Positions 33,978 to 45,655 are shown, numbered from the stretch's first letter. The stretch is DNA of 64,000 nucleotides from Ailurus styani (GCA_002007465.1 LNAC01000272.1:1700527-1764526), one strand, 5' to 3'. Notes: a model not told the origin generated them from the letters alone. Numbers and translations: made by a program.

Positions 33978-34260
33978 GTGTGTGTGGGGGGGGGGGCAAC
34001 GGCTGGCAGGGTAGATGGGGTAGGGGGGGGGGGCGGGGNNNNNNNNNNNNNNNNNNNNNNNNNNNNNNNNNNNNNNNNNNNNNNNNNNNNNNNNNNNNNN
34101 NNNNNNNNNNNNNNNNNNNNNNNNNNNNNNGGGGGGTGGGACGTGGTGGCTGGCAGTGTAGACGGTGGTGGGAGGTTGTGGCTGGCAGTTTAGACAGAGG
34201 GTGGGTGGTGGTGGCTGGCAGTATAGACAGGGGAGTAGGGTGGCTGGCCATGTAGACTGA
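33978..34260 (+). repeat. G-rich minisatellite (VNTR) broken by assembly gap
   Basis: The right flank repeats a unit of roughly 25-35 bases built on 'ggtggctggcagtgtagac', with variants at about 34146, 34178, 34212 and 34240. The left flank has related words ('ggctggcagggtagatgggg') plus G runs of 9-11. The 92 Ns at 34039-34130 lie inside the array, so copy number is unknown. Confidence 0.85.
34039..34130. other. Assembly gap (92 Ns)
   Basis: A block of 92 N characters, bounded by 'gggcgggg' on the left and 'ggggggtggg' on the right. G homopolymers beside a tandem array probably caused the gap. Its true length may differ. Confidence 0.99.
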
Positions 34261-34479
34261 CCTACAGGGCTTTTCATTCAGGAATACTGGATTTGTTTTG
34301 TGTTCTAAAGAATTAGTTACTCCTAACAAAAACAATAGCAAACAATAGCAAATGTAGCATAGTTGGAATAATTCCAGGAAAACTGGTTTTTAAAAACCCA
34401 GCAATGTGGCAAAGAGCCACTAGAATGCTGGATCTCTCTCTCTCCATAATATATTAATTATATTATACAATATATTCAG
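34261..34479. other. Unassigned sequence
   Basis: Nothing recognised. It has a short AT-rich palindromic patch around 34447-34475. Confidence 0.4.
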
Positions 34480-34619
34480 TAGCCTATGTCGTTTTGAAAA
34501 AAACAGAAGCTGATGGAAATCATGGCAGGTACTCACCATCCCATTTCACCGACTATTTACCGATATCCCTTGTACTTAAATCAGTAGAAGCATTTTGGTT
34601 TCAACTAGATAAAATTACA

Positions 34620-34660
<41 letters not shown>

Positions 34661-35022
34661 ACTAAAGAAGATGGGAACCTGGGTGATTTGCTATTTTTTC
34701 TTTATGATCTTTATCTCCACCCCCTCCAAATTTTCAGCCTTAAACTACAGCGAATAGTACATATGACATCAGTGGTCATAAAAGTAATAAAGTCATAAAA
34801 GTAATATTAAAATCAATATATGCAATTAGAGATATGTTGTCTGAGTCGCACCATGTGAACACTGTACTAAAAACGTCCTGAAACTAGATGTGACCACAGC
34901 TCAGCCGCCGTTACCTCCGGCTTGTGGCACTACGGGGGATCGTTTTAATCTCCCCCCTCATTTTTCTGTACTTCCCAAATGTTCTATGATGAGTAGTTTT
35001 AAAGTGGGAAATATGACCACAG
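34480..35022 (+). mobile_element. Probable old L1-lineage 3' end
   Basis: The end phrase 'catttttctgtacttcccaa' followed by 'tgttctatgatgagtagttt' and 'aaagtgggaa' is the common L1M/HAL1 3' end. The upstream part is too diverged to follow. A (CA)n of about 16 units lies at 34625-34656. Confidence 0.5.
34625..34656. repeat. (CA)n microsatellite
   Basis: About 16 uninterrupted CA units. Confidence 0.97.
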
Positions 35023-35092
35023 TAAGATAAGATAAGGTAAGATAAAATAAAATAAAATAAAATAAAATAAATAAAATAAAATAAAATAAAAC
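35022..35092. repeat. (AAAAT)n-type A-rich microsatellite
   Basis: Starts with 'aagataag' variants and resolves into about ten AAAAT/AATAA units. It probably grew from the poly-A tail of the preceding L1-lineage end. Confidence 0.93.
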
Positions 35093-35349
35093 TAAACCAG
35101 GGAACCCAACCTGGGAGGACAGAGCAGGATAGAGCCCAGAGAGTTGCTCCAGCTTTGAAGCTAAGAGAAGCTCCCAGGGAATTTCTGGGAACCCCCTGCC
35201 CTAGCCCCCCAGTGTCTGCGATGGCCCCAGGCACCCTCCTGCTGTTCCTGAAAGTACCTCTATGTATATGCACATTTTAGGTTTGTATACATGTAATATA
35301 TCATGTGGGTATGTAATATACAATATATATGAGTAATACACAAGCATAA

Positions 35350-36110
35350 TCTCATTGCAAAAATTCAGACAGTACAAATACACCTAAAATCGCTCTTGAC
35401 CTCCAACTCCATCCTTGCCTCCAGCCCAGAGGGCTGGTTTGATGCTTTATAGATGTCCATTTGCCAGTGTGTCCACCATGCCCCCAGCTCCCAGTAAAAT
35501 CCCAGCTTGTTCAGACCGTCTCGTCTGCACTCAGATACATGTCCGCATGGAGTTTTATGACTTTGATGCGTAGGCATGGGTTTGGAAAAATGGCATTCTG
35601 CTCCACGCATTGTCCACTCGGCACTGTCTCATGGGGAACCCTGTCTGCCACACCGTGTCACTCTATCCTTGTATTTTTACTAGGTGTGAGTAGCAAGGAA
35701 GTGAACAATAGTGGTTTTGTTTTTTGAACTAAGGAAATTTGTTCTACTTTAGACATTTGATAATCGGTGCCAATTTTTCATTGCAGTAAAAAACATAGCA
35801 GTGAACATGCTTCCTTGTGCACACTTAATGCAGTTCCCCGAGGAGATACTGAGAATTAAAGGGACACAGGACGTACGTATTTTTAAATTAACAGACACCA
35901 CTCTGTTATGACTTTCCAAGAGGCCCTGTCACTAGCAACTTGGAGGGAGCATCTGTACCTTCCCCAGCACTTTGCAGGACCAACTCAACGTTTTTTGCCA
36001 ACCTCATCCTGTTGGATGAAGAAGTATCGCCTAACTGTTGTAATTTGCATCTTCCCAGTGACAGGTCAGGTTGTGCCTAAATTTTTGGTCTTTTTGATTT
36101 TTAGCCCCTC
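35350..36110 (-). mobile_element. Probable ancient L1-lineage fragment (antisense), copy 1
   Basis: 'tgcaaaaattcagacagtac', 'gctttatagatgtccatttg', 'tttcattgcagtaaaaaaca' and 'tgttgtaatttgcatcttcc' follow an antisense old L1 3' region, strongly diverged. The same sequence is at 37975-38735. Confidence 0.4.
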
Positions 36111-36952
36111 CTAAGTCACCTCTCCAGCTGCTCTGTTGTCTTTACCTTGTTACCTAGGTTGAGACACCAGCTGGTTAGCCTGGTGCTGTGGAAACGAAAC
36201 ATCAGTGGAGAACCCTGAGTCACTTGCATCCGGCCGTGTCCAGCAGGGATGGTGCGTGGCCGTTGGATTCCAACCAGTCCCTTCTGGGCCCTTCTTTGGC
36301 TCTTCCACAGCAGAGATCCATTGGAGTCATTGTCGGAAGATTCAGGTACAAGTACAGGTTTGGCCCCTTCTTGACTCTATGTCTTGGGTGAATTGTCCTC
36401 ACTTCTTTGGCTTCTGATTCATCATTTCTTAAGAAGAGTGTTTAATACCTATGAGACCTACTTTTTAGGTGTAGCTGTGCCCTCCACAGATGTAGGTGTG
36501 TTCCCCATGATCCAAGCTCACAGGACCTTTCCAACCACTTCAGTCAGTTCGAGCTGTGGGAACCTCTGCCTTCCTCCTCCCCATCCCATGGAAGTTGTCC
36601 ACATTTCCCACCTCCTGTGAAGAGACCCTAAGCCTGTCTAGACGTTGGTCAGTGAGTTGTCTATGAGCAACTGACCAGCACAGAGACTCACATGTAAGAC
36701 AGCTCAGCTCGGAGGCCCCTTGGCTTCACTTCTTGGTCTTCCTGGAAGAAGACCCTTTCTCACCTTCCTGCTTCAAGGACTCTGCTCTTTCTACGTCTCC
36801 TGTTCAAGTGTCCTTCTGCCACTTCGCTCTTTCTTCCTGTCTCTGGTCTTATCCAGCTGTAGCATTGGGAAATGGACAACTCTGCGACTGGAATTGCTTC
36901 TGGTTCTGTGTGAGAGGGTGGTGGAGAAAGGGAGTAGAGGGAGAGGGAAATA

Positions 36953-37715
36953 CACTAACACATGCACACACACATGCACAGACATATGCACATACATCCA
37001 CACACACGCATGTGCACATGCACACGGGGGCACATGCACACACATACATGTTCATGCATGGACACACATGCCCATGTGTGCATGTGCACAGACATGTATG
37101 CATACACACATGCACACAGAGGCGTGCACACAATGTACGTGCATGCACATACATGTGTGTGCACACATGCATGCTCACATGCACCTGCATGCAACACATG
37201 TGTGTACATACACAGACATGCACACATGCATCCATACATGCATATACACACATCAACATGCATGCACACACCTGCATGCATATGCACAGACATGCACACA
37301 TACATGCATGCATACACACGTGCACACGGAGGTGCACATGCACACATGCACATGTACGCACATCCACACACATGCATGTACATGCACAGACCTTCACGCA
37401 CACACCCACATGCACACACATACACATGAACAGATGAACACACATATACATATGCACAGACATGCATACATGCACACACAGATACCTGTACACATAAACA
37501 CATGCACACAGGCACACACGTACATACACACATACACATGCATGTGTATACACATGCACACTAAGGCACACATATGCACACATACACATGCATTCGCACA
37601 CACATGCCCATGCATGTACATGCATACACATACACATGCATGCGTGCATACGCACATGTACATATATACACACACGTGTGCACACACGCACATGCACAAA
37701 CACACCCTGAGCTAC
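36953..37715. repeat. Alternating purine-pyrimidine CACA/CATG/TGCA tract, copy 1
   Basis: About 760 bases built from CA, TG, CATG and TGCA words with few breaks in purine-pyrimidine alternation. There is no fixed long period; words such as 'cacatgcacacacatgcac' recur in varied order. It lacks stop codons in several frames on both strands, giving open frames of up to 338 codons rich in His, Thr, Cys and Met. I regard these as composition artefacts. Confidence 0.93.
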
Positions 37716-37758
37716 AACCCTGCCATCTGGGACTAGCGCACAGAATCAAGTGAGATCA

Positions 37759-37759
37759 N
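37759..37759. other. Single N between the duplicate copies
   Basis: The only isolated ambiguous base seen in the window. It lies exactly between the end of copy 1 ('gagatca') and the start of copy 2 ('cccagag'), so it looks like a join placeholder. Confidence 0.98.
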
Positions 37760-37974
37760 CCCAGAGAGTTGCTCCAGCTTTGAAGCTAAGAGAAGCTCCC
37801 AGGGAATTTCTGGGAACCCCCTGCCCTAGCCCCCCAGTGTCTGCGATGGCCCCAGGCACCCTCCTGCTGTTCCTGAAAGTACCTCTATGTATATGCACAT
37901 TTTAGGTTTGTATACATGTAATATATCATGTGGGTATGTAATATACAATATATATGAGTAATACACAAGCATAA

Positions 37975-38735
37975 TCTCATTGCAAAAATTCAGACAGTAC
38001 AAATACACCTAAAATCGCTCTTGACCTCCAACTCCATCCTTGCCTCCAGCCCAGAGGGCTGGTTTGATGCTTTATAGATGTCCATTTGCCAGTGTGTCCA
38101 CCATGCCCCCAGCTCCCAGTAAAATCCCAGCTTGTTCAGACCGTCTCGTCTGCACTCAGATACATGTCCGCATGGAGTTTTATGACTTTGATGCGTAGGC
38201 ATGGGTTTGGAAAAATGGCATTCTGCTCCACGCATTGTCCACTCGGCACTGTCTCATGGGGAACCCTGTCTGCCACACCGTGTCACTCTATCCTTGTATT
38301 TTTACTAGGTGTGAGTAGCAAGGAAGTGAACAATAGTGGTTTTGTTTTTTGAACTAAGGAAATTTGTTCTACTTTAGACATTTGATAATCGGTGCCAATT
38401 TTTCATTGCAGTAAAAAACATAGCAGTGAACATGCTTCCTTGTGCACACTTAATGCAGTTCCCCGAGGAGATACTGAGAATTAAAGGGACACAGGACGTA
38501 CGTATTTTTAAATTAACAGACACCACTCTGTTATGACTTTCCAAGAGGCCCTGGCACTAGCAACTTGGAGGGAGCATCTGTACCTTCCCCAGCACTTTGC
38601 AGGACCAACTCAACGTTTTTTGCCAACCTCATCCTGTTGGATGAAGAAGTATCGCCTAACTGTTGTAATTTGCATCTTCCCAGTGACAGGTCAGGTTGTG
38701 CCTAAATTTTTGGTCTTTTTGATTTTTAGCCCCTC
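37975..38735 (-). mobile_element. Probable ancient L1-lineage fragment (antisense), copy 2
   Basis: Duplicate of 35350-36110 within the second copy, differing at base 38554. Confidence 0.4.
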
Positions 38736-39577
38736 CTAAGTCACCTCTCCAGCTGCTCTGTTGTCTTTACCTTGTTACCTAGGTTGAGACACCAGCTGGT
38801 TAGCCTGGTGCTGTGGAAACGAAACATCAGTGGAGAACCCTGAGTCACTTGCATCCGGCCGTGTCCAGCAGGGATGGTGCGTGGCCGTTGGATTCCAACC
38901 AGTCCCTTCTGGGCCCTTCTTTGGCTCTTCCACAGCAGAGATCCATTGGAGTCATTGTCGGAAGATTCAGGTACAAGTACAGGTTTGGCCCCTTCTTGAC
39001 TCTATGTCTTGGGTGAATTGTCCTCACTTCTTTGGCTTCTGATTCATCATTTCTTAAGAAGAGTGTTTAATACCTATGAGACCTACTTTTTAGGTGTAGC
39101 TGTGCCCTCCACAGATGTAGGTGTGTTCCCCATGATCCAAGCTCACAGGACCTTTCCAACCACTTCAGTCAGTTCGAGCTGTGGGAACCTCTGCCTTCCT
39201 CCTCCCCATCCCATGGAAGTTGTCCACATTTCCCACCTCCTGTGAAGAGACCCTAAGCCTGTCTAGACGTTGGTCAGTGAGTTGTCTATGAGCAACTGAC
39301 CAGCACAGAGACTCACATGTAAGACAGCTCAGCTCGGAGGCCCCTTGGCTTCACTTCTTGGTCTTCCTGGAAGAAGACCCTTTCTCACCTTCCTGCTTCA
39401 AGGACTCTGCTCTTTCTACGTCTCCTGTTCAAGTGTCCTTCTGCCACTTCGCTCTTTCTTCCTGTCTCTGGTCTTATCCAGCTGTAGCATTGGGAAATGG
39501 ACAACTCTGCGACTGGAATTGCTTCTGGTTCTGTGTGAGAGGGTGGTGGAGAAAGGGAGTAGAGGGAGAGGGAAATA

Positions 39578-40340
39578 CACTAACACATGCACACACACAT
39601 GCACAGACATATGCACATACATCCACACACACGCATGTGCACATGCACACGGGGGCACATACACACACATACATGTTCATGCATGGACACACATGCCCAT
39701 GTGTGCATGTGCACAGACATGTATGCATACACACATGCACACAGAGGCGTGCACACAATGTACGTGCATGCACATACATGTGTGTGCACACATGCATGCT
39801 CACATGCACCTGCATGCAACACATGTGTGTACATACACAGACATGCACACATGCATCCATACATGCATATACACACATCAACATGCATGCACACACCTGC
39901 ATGCATATGCACAGACATGCACACATACATGCATGCATACACACGTGCACACGGAGGTGCACATGCACACATGCACATGTACGCACATCCACACACATGC
40001 ATGTACATGCACAGACCTTCACGCACACACCCACATGCACACACATACACATGAACAGATGAACACACATATACATATGCACAGACATGCATACATGCAC
40101 ACACAGATACCTGTACACATAAACACATGCACACAGGCACACACGTACATACACACATACACATGCATGTGTATACACATGCACACTAAGGCACACATAT
40201 GCACACATACACATGCATTCGCACACACATGCCCATGCATGTACATGCATACACATACACATGCATGCGTGCATACGCACATGTACATATATACACACAC
40301 GTGTGCACACACGCACATGCACAAACACACCCTGAGCTAC
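39578..40340. repeat. Alternating purine-pyrimidine CACA/CATG/TGCA tract, copy 2
   Basis: Duplicate of 36953-37715, differing only at 39661 (A instead of G). The equal length of two such simple-sequence tracts is itself notable, because real duplicated arrays usually drift in length. Confidence 0.93.
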
Positions 40341-40383
40341 AACCCTGCCATCTGGGACTAGCGCACAGAATCAAGTGAGATCA

Positions 40384-41185
40384 TTTACAGAATGTGCTTT
40401 GTAAACTATAGAGCCCCAGCCAGTTCAAGGAGTCATTAATGCTGATGTTTTCCAGGTGACACAGGTATTTGCCTGTTTTGAGATCTTTCAATATTTTCAC
40501 CCCGAGTGTAGCGGCCTCGTGCTCTCCCCAGGCAGTGTGAGCCCCACGCCCCGGGGATCCTGGGCTCAGGCTGACCAGTGGGGCTGAGCCACACCAGACT
40601 CGCCCAGAGCCCCCAGTCTTCCTTGAGTGGGATCCTCCTCTCCTTCTACCGCCCCGACCCGGCGACAGGCAGCCCAGCCCCGGCCACCTTGTGATCATCA
40701 GGGAAGGGCTGGGAGTTGCTTTCTAGTCAAAGTGAGCTCCTTTCATTTTCAAAACCTAAATGGCTTTGCTCCAAGGAAGAAAAAATGTGCAGATTATTAC
40801 ACACACGCGTACGAATCAGCTCCACCCTCCAGCAGGGCTCTCTGGTTACAGGAACTATATGGTTTCCACATGTTCTTCTGGCCTGAACATCCGGGTGCGC
40901 TGCTCACAGGCTTCTGGGGCATCAGAGGTCCGCCGCGGCTCAGCCTGACTTGGTGCAAGTCCCAGGCCCATCAGCGGGCTTTCCATTCTGTTCTCTTAGT
41001 ACAGTCTTATGGTTTTCAGTGACTCTTCATCTTCCCAGAAATCAGTTCACTGTCTGAAGGGCTGCAAGGAGCATGGGACAGAGCAGTGAGGGGCCATGTT
41101 CAGGACTGATCCGGCCGCCAGCAGGTAGCCGTGTGGGTGCAAGCGTCACCCGCTCCCTGAGATCCAGGGAGTACCGTGTCGGGGG
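40384..41185. other. Unassigned GC-rich sequence
   Basis: No gene recognised. The first 40 bases ('aatgtgctttgtaaactata') recall the end of a MIR, but too little remains to be sure. Frames of 105 (minus) and 131 (plus) codons overlap and show no family features. Confidence 0.4.
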
Positions 41186-41189
41186 AGAG

Positions 41190-41365
41190 GGCTGACTCTG
41201 CAATCCTGCCTCACTCCGTGTGCCTCAGTTTCCCCACTAATAAAATAAGGACAAAAGATCACCGACGGGGTTTTGCGGGAGTTAAATGACATCATATGTG
41301 CAGAACATTTAAAATCATGTCTGGTATGTGTTCGGTCCTCGTGAACTTTATTCAGTTTCTACATC
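41190..41365 (+). mobile_element. MIR SINE
   Basis: 'ctgactctgcaatcctgcct', 'gtgcctcagtttccccacta', 'ataaaataaggacaaaag' and 'gcgggagttaaatgacatca' follow the MIR core and 3' half. Confidence 0.8.
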
Positions 41366-41764
41366 TGGAAGTCAGAAAGTAGGCTGGGCTCTTCTATGAG
41401 GTCTTATTCAAGGTGATAGAAACACTCACTCATGAGCTAGGACTGACTTTTGCAAAATAAAGACATAAGTTTAGCAGGCTTCTTTCCTCCCCATCACACA
41501 CTGACCCTGCTCTCACCATCTCCCTCATACATGCCTTGTCCGGTTGACGGGTTGAGCAGTCTGTCCCAAACGTGGTTAAGAAACTTGCTCGGTTAACAGC
41601 AAATAATTCTGCCTGAGGGGAGCTGGAAAAGCAACTGTGGATTTTGATCTGAGTCTGGGAGAACAAGGGAAACAAAGCCAGAAGTGGAGATCAGGGGCAG
41701 GGCACTGTCCAGCTGGCGAGCGCTGGGACGTCTGAGACTCCAGGACCTGGGTGGAAGGTTCCCT
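41366..41764. other. Unassigned sequence
   Basis: Nothing recognised. Confidence 0.4.
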
Positions 41765-42475
41765 GGGCTCAGAAAATGGGGCTGGAGAGACAACAGGCCC
41801 AAATTCTGAACATTCATAAAGGCCATGTGGAGTATTTGAGCTCCATCCTGACAGGAGACAGAGGCCACAGAAGTCTCTTGCAGAGGACCGAAGTGAAGTT
41901 CAGTTCTAGAGCAGCAAGTCTAGAACCAGAGCTTCGGCACCACTGGAATGGGAGGGCCGGGACAGAGACCTGCTTGGGAGGTTGGTGGGAGACATGAGAA
42001 GCAACGCTGAAGCTGAAGCAGCACGAGCTGGGAGCTGGGGTCAGATTGAGTACCGCTGCTCAGGTGCACGTGGCAAGATTAGAAATTGATTACGTGTGGG
42101 AGATGGGGTGAGACCATGTTCTAGCATAGAGTAATCAAGAACAAAGCAGGTCTGAGAAGGATTTCCTTTGTGAGGCAGTTGGTTTCAGATGTGTAGGGGA
42201 CACTCCCTGGAAACGATCTCATCACCTTCCAGCGCCTAGCACTCCATGGCCATCCAAACACCAAATGGTAAGCAAGACAATGGGGTCCCTGCCTCTAGGC
42301 AGCAAGCACCCCAGTGGGGGAGGCAAACAATGCTTGGTTGGGCGGGTAAATCAAATAATAACGGGGAATGATGGGTACAATGAGGGAAACAAGATGGTAG
42401 GAAGAGGTAAATGAAAATTTCAAGTTTGGTGTTTCAGGGAGATATCGAAGCAAGGAATAAAGGTTTGAAGTCATT
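41765..42475 (-). mobile_element. LINE-2 fragments (antisense), discontinuous
   Basis: At 42255-42475 antisense L2 phrases occur: 'aagacaatggggtccctgcc', 'aggcaaacaatgcttgg', and 'aaataataacggggaatgat'. At 41770-41900, 'aaggccatgtggagtatttg' and 'agctccatcctgacagg' fit another L2 segment. The middle (about 41990-42250) is unassigned. Confidence 0.45.
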
Positions 42476-43639
42476 ACTATGCATGTTGATGGTTTGGGCT
42501 GTTTGGGGCTCATGGACCCTTTGAGAAAGTGGCAAAAGGTATATACTCTGTCCCCAGAAAACACAGAAACTCACGATTAATTCATTAAAGAATATGAAAT
42601 TGGTTTTCTTATGCTTATCTTTTACTTATTCCCTCTTTCTTACTCCTTATGATACTGTAAGTAGATTCTATAACTTTTGAGTCATCTTCTTTTCAAGCAT
42701 GTAGCTTGGGTCAGTTTGCAATGTGGACCGTGTATCTGAGACCTGGCTCCCCTGGTTCCCAGAATCAGCCTCTTCCTCTGTTGGGGGCGTGGCTGCGGGA
42801 TGAGATCGTCCTCACTTCCTCTTCCAGCAGGGTGTAGAGATGGAGGCAGAACATCTCCTTAACCAGCCGGGCAAAGTCACAGACCTGTCCTCTTTGTTGT
42901 TGTGTCCTGGGCCACACCGACTGGCAGTGAAACTCTCGGCAGTGTATGTGAACTTTTTAGGGTCTCCAGGATCTCCCTACTGCCCGCCTCTGAGCCCTTT
43001 TCCCAGCTTAAACCCACAGCCTGATCCTTGCTGCCCTCACCAGATGGGTGAGGTTCTGGCACATGACTTAAACGCGGTCACCTTCCCTGTTGGCACTCGC
43101 CCTACAGGACCCTCGTGGACACTGGACTATGAAGAAGGGGAGGGTGTTCCTGGGCCCTACTGGCCTTGCAGCCCTACCATCTCTTTCCTGGTCTTGTTAT
43201 CCCTGCTGGTGTAGGTATGATGTTATATCAGCAATTCTTCTGCCTTAGCTGACATCCATCCAAGGGGAAAGCATGCCAATCTCCATGTCTTACAGATCCG
43301 CTTCATCTTTACAAATCATTGCCTCATAGTTTTATCTTATACGAGGGAGGGGAAATTTTCTCTCCATGCACTCCATGTTTCTCATAGTAAGAAGTTCCCC
43401 TTCTCCCTCATTCTCCTTCTTAGACAGGCTGGGAACACGCGGTGGGACAGTGGGTGATGGTGAAGCAGGTCCTGCTACCCCTAAAAGGCCCTTGAGAAGC
43501 TCTGAGAACTGGCTGATGTCCCAGGCAGGCAGGTCTCGGGAACTGTCTTCAGATTGTATGGTTCTTCACGCTCTGTCTCCACACCGGTGCCTTGGCAGCA
43601 ATGCCAGGAAAACTGGAAAAGTAACAGTCAGTTCCCTAT
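42476..43639. other. Unassigned sequence
   Basis: About 1.2 kb. A 124-codon plus frame at 42840-43214 is Pro/Ser/Leu-rich, ends in a hydrophobic stretch, and has no recognisable domain or start context. I do not call it a gene. Confidence 0.4.
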
Positions 43640-44140
43640 AACAAGGTGTAACCAGGAAAGAGAAACGACCTCAACAATTAGCCACAAAGACATTTTAATA
43701 CTGGGAAAACTTATGTAAACAGTCTATGTAAACAGAGTGAGGTGAGGTCAGTCACAGACTCACAATGTTAGAAAACCACGCCCATGCCTGGGTGGGAATG
43801 ACTTAGTGGAGGTGGTCTTACGGGAGCAGAGGAGCCGAGGCTCATCAGACAGAAGCTGGAACCACAACCGGTCTGTCTAGCAGAATCTGAGGTCCTGGAG
43901 AAGGTATAGGACCTCTGAGAGAAGTCACCTAAGGAGAGAGGGAAGGGAGAAGTACCCTGACTTCCTCCCCCTTTGATCTCCAGCGTCTAGCTGGTGTATC
44001 TCATTAGCCAAGACTAGAGGGGACATCAGTTGATGTGGGAGCCTGGAACCAGATCCTGCAGGGCAGCAGTCAGTCAGTCCCTCTGCTTCAGACAGTGGAG
44101 ACAAAGAGCAAGGAATGGGATCTTGGGGGACAAAGAGACA
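43640..44140 (-). repeat. Possible ancient dispersed repeat, unassigned
   Basis: 'aaggtgtaaccaggaaagag', 'acgcccatgcctgggtggga', 'aggagccgaggctcatcaga', 'ggtcctggagaaggtatagg' and 'gtgtatctcattagccaaga' occur in an order that I associate with a widespread old mammalian repeat. I cannot give its name. Confidence 0.35.
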
Positions 44141-45089
44141 ATTCACATATAAATTATTGAATACACTCTCAGAAAGGGTATTGGCCTTTGAGAGTTCCTC
44201 TATTTAAGCTGAAGACTCTCTGATAGGGGTAGTACGAAGGCACGTCTGAGATGAAATGCTCCAGGACAACCCCGTGCTGACTGGAGTTGATGAGTCCTTG
44301 GGAGCTGAGAAACATAATGATACGTTCACTCCCTTCACTGCTGCACTGGTAAATAGGAATCAGTCTTTGAGAAGGGTTTCTGTCCTCCATATTGCAATGC
44401 CTTTCACCGAAGCCTTGTGACAGAGTCTGTATTTCCTATAAATAGCTCGTTTTGCCTGTGTTGGTTTTGGAAGCCATGTTTAGTAAAAGGACACAATCTA
44501 AAAGTTTACTGCAACCTTGAGCTAAGGTTGAGGAACTGTCTTGGATAAACCAGAGCTAAGATGGAAAACTTCCGGGGATGGGAGCATCCTGACTTCTTGT
44601 TCAACTTCAACATTTTTTAAGCCATAGAAAAGTATCTGGCAGTTGTATTTAAGGTTAAGTTCACTAAACTGAATCAAATTTTAGAACAAAAATGACATAA
44701 TACACTCAACACTCTATTATCTATTCTCAGATAACCCCAAAATCTTTTATATGGAATGCATTTTCCATTTTTGGCAGAAGATTTTTCATCATAATTATGC
44801 TTGGCTTTGAATAAGGTTTCAATTAGTTTACAGGAGAAGACAGCAGTGGTTCCAAAATGCTCCTTCCTGCAAGTCTCTTTAGAATACCAAAAGGTCATTG
44901 AAAAACAAAACATTTTTCAGCAGCAGCAATAAGATTTTTAGATCTTACCTTCTGAAAATCTTGGCATAATTCCCTCTCATAATTCATGTAGCAGAAAAAA
45001 AAGAAACATGCAGATGGGCCATTCAATCAGCAGGCCAGCCAGCTTCCCATGTTCACCTCTCCAGAGTCCATCCTCTCTGTCAAACACAG
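44141..45089. other. Unassigned sequence
   Basis: No recognised gene or repeat. Confidence 0.4.
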
Positions 45090-45210
45090 TCGCTGAATGT
45101 GTAGACTCTAAAAATGCCTGGCCGAGTTCTGCTCCTAATTCTTGTGTGATCTTGGGGTAAGTGACTTATCTTTTCTTTACCCCTTTCTCCAAATACGGAA
45201 AGTGTTTAAG
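45090..45210 (+). mobile_element. MIR SINE fragment
   Basis: 'gagttctgctcctaattctt', 'gtgtgatcttggggtaagtg' and 'acttatcttttctttacccc' match the MIR core in order. Confidence 0.6.
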
Positions 45211-45449
45211 TTTTCTAGTAATTAAAAAATGTCCATAGCACTCATGCATCCCGCTATGACGGAAGAGCTTGAGTGAGATGAAACCTCCCACCGGGAACAA
45301 ATATAAATTTCAGGTCTATTGTGAAAACAAACAAGAAAAGAGTGGCTCGCAGGCATTGGAAAACAATCAGAGCATGTGAAGATTGAGGGGCAAATGGAAA
45401 GGAACAGACTGAGGTGAGCAGGCCTTCACTACTATGTTTTTACCTTTCT

Positions 45450-45640
45450 TTTTTTTTTTTTTTAAAGATTTTATTTATTTATTTCACAGTGGGAGAGAGA
45501 TCACAAGGAGGCAGAGAGGGGGGGGGGAAGCAGGCTCCCCGCCAAGCAGAGAGCCCGATGCGGGCCTCGATCCCAGGACCCTGAGATCATGACCTGGGCC
45601 GAAAGCAGAGGCCCCAACCCACTGAGCCACCCAGGCGCCC
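45450..45640 (-). mobile_element. CAN-SIN SINE (antisense, young-looking)
   Basis: Complete head 'tgagccacccaggcgccc' at its far end, with a 15-bp exact target-site duplication 'tgtttttacctttct' (45435-45449, 45641-45655). It has 'atgcgggcctcgatccc' and a G9-10 run, like the copy at 57150-57352. Confidence 0.96.
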
Positions 45641-45655
45641 TGTTTTTACCTTTCT

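Larger units (their letters stand above)
35135..37758 (+). repeat. 2,624-bp direct duplication, copy 1
   Basis: Begins 'cccagagagttgctccagct' and ends 'gaatcaagtgagatca'. Every landmark reappears exactly 2,625 bases downstream. I find two substitutions (T35929 versus G38554; G37036 versus A39661) and no indel. Contents: an old antisense L1-lineage stretch (about 35350-36110), unassigned DNA, and the alternating CACA/CATG tract. Confidence 0.97.
37760..40383 (+). repeat. 2,624-bp direct duplication, copy 2
   Basis: Same content as 35135-37758 with a constant 2,625-base offset. After its last base the sequence continues into new DNA ('tttacagaatgtgc'), while copy 1 ends at the N. Confidence 0.97.

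Noticed and set aside
33751..34341. 196-codon minus-strand frame with Pro/His repeats spanning the gap
   Set aside because: It reads through 92 Ns and a G-rich minisatellite; repeat composition explains the open frame.
36720..37736. 338-codon plus-strand frame and overlapping 284-, 234-, 194- and 155-codon frames rich in Cys, His, Thr and Met
   Set aside because: All arise from the CACA/CATG/TGCA tract, which rarely makes stop codons in any frame on either strand. Several long frames overlap on both strands and the 'protein' is low complexity. The same applies to the duplicate at 39345-40361.
35135..40383. Segmental duplication as an evolved, functional duplication
   Set aside because: Near-identity including a simple-sequence tract of equal length, with a lone N at the join, makes assembly error more likely. 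It is reported as such with a test.
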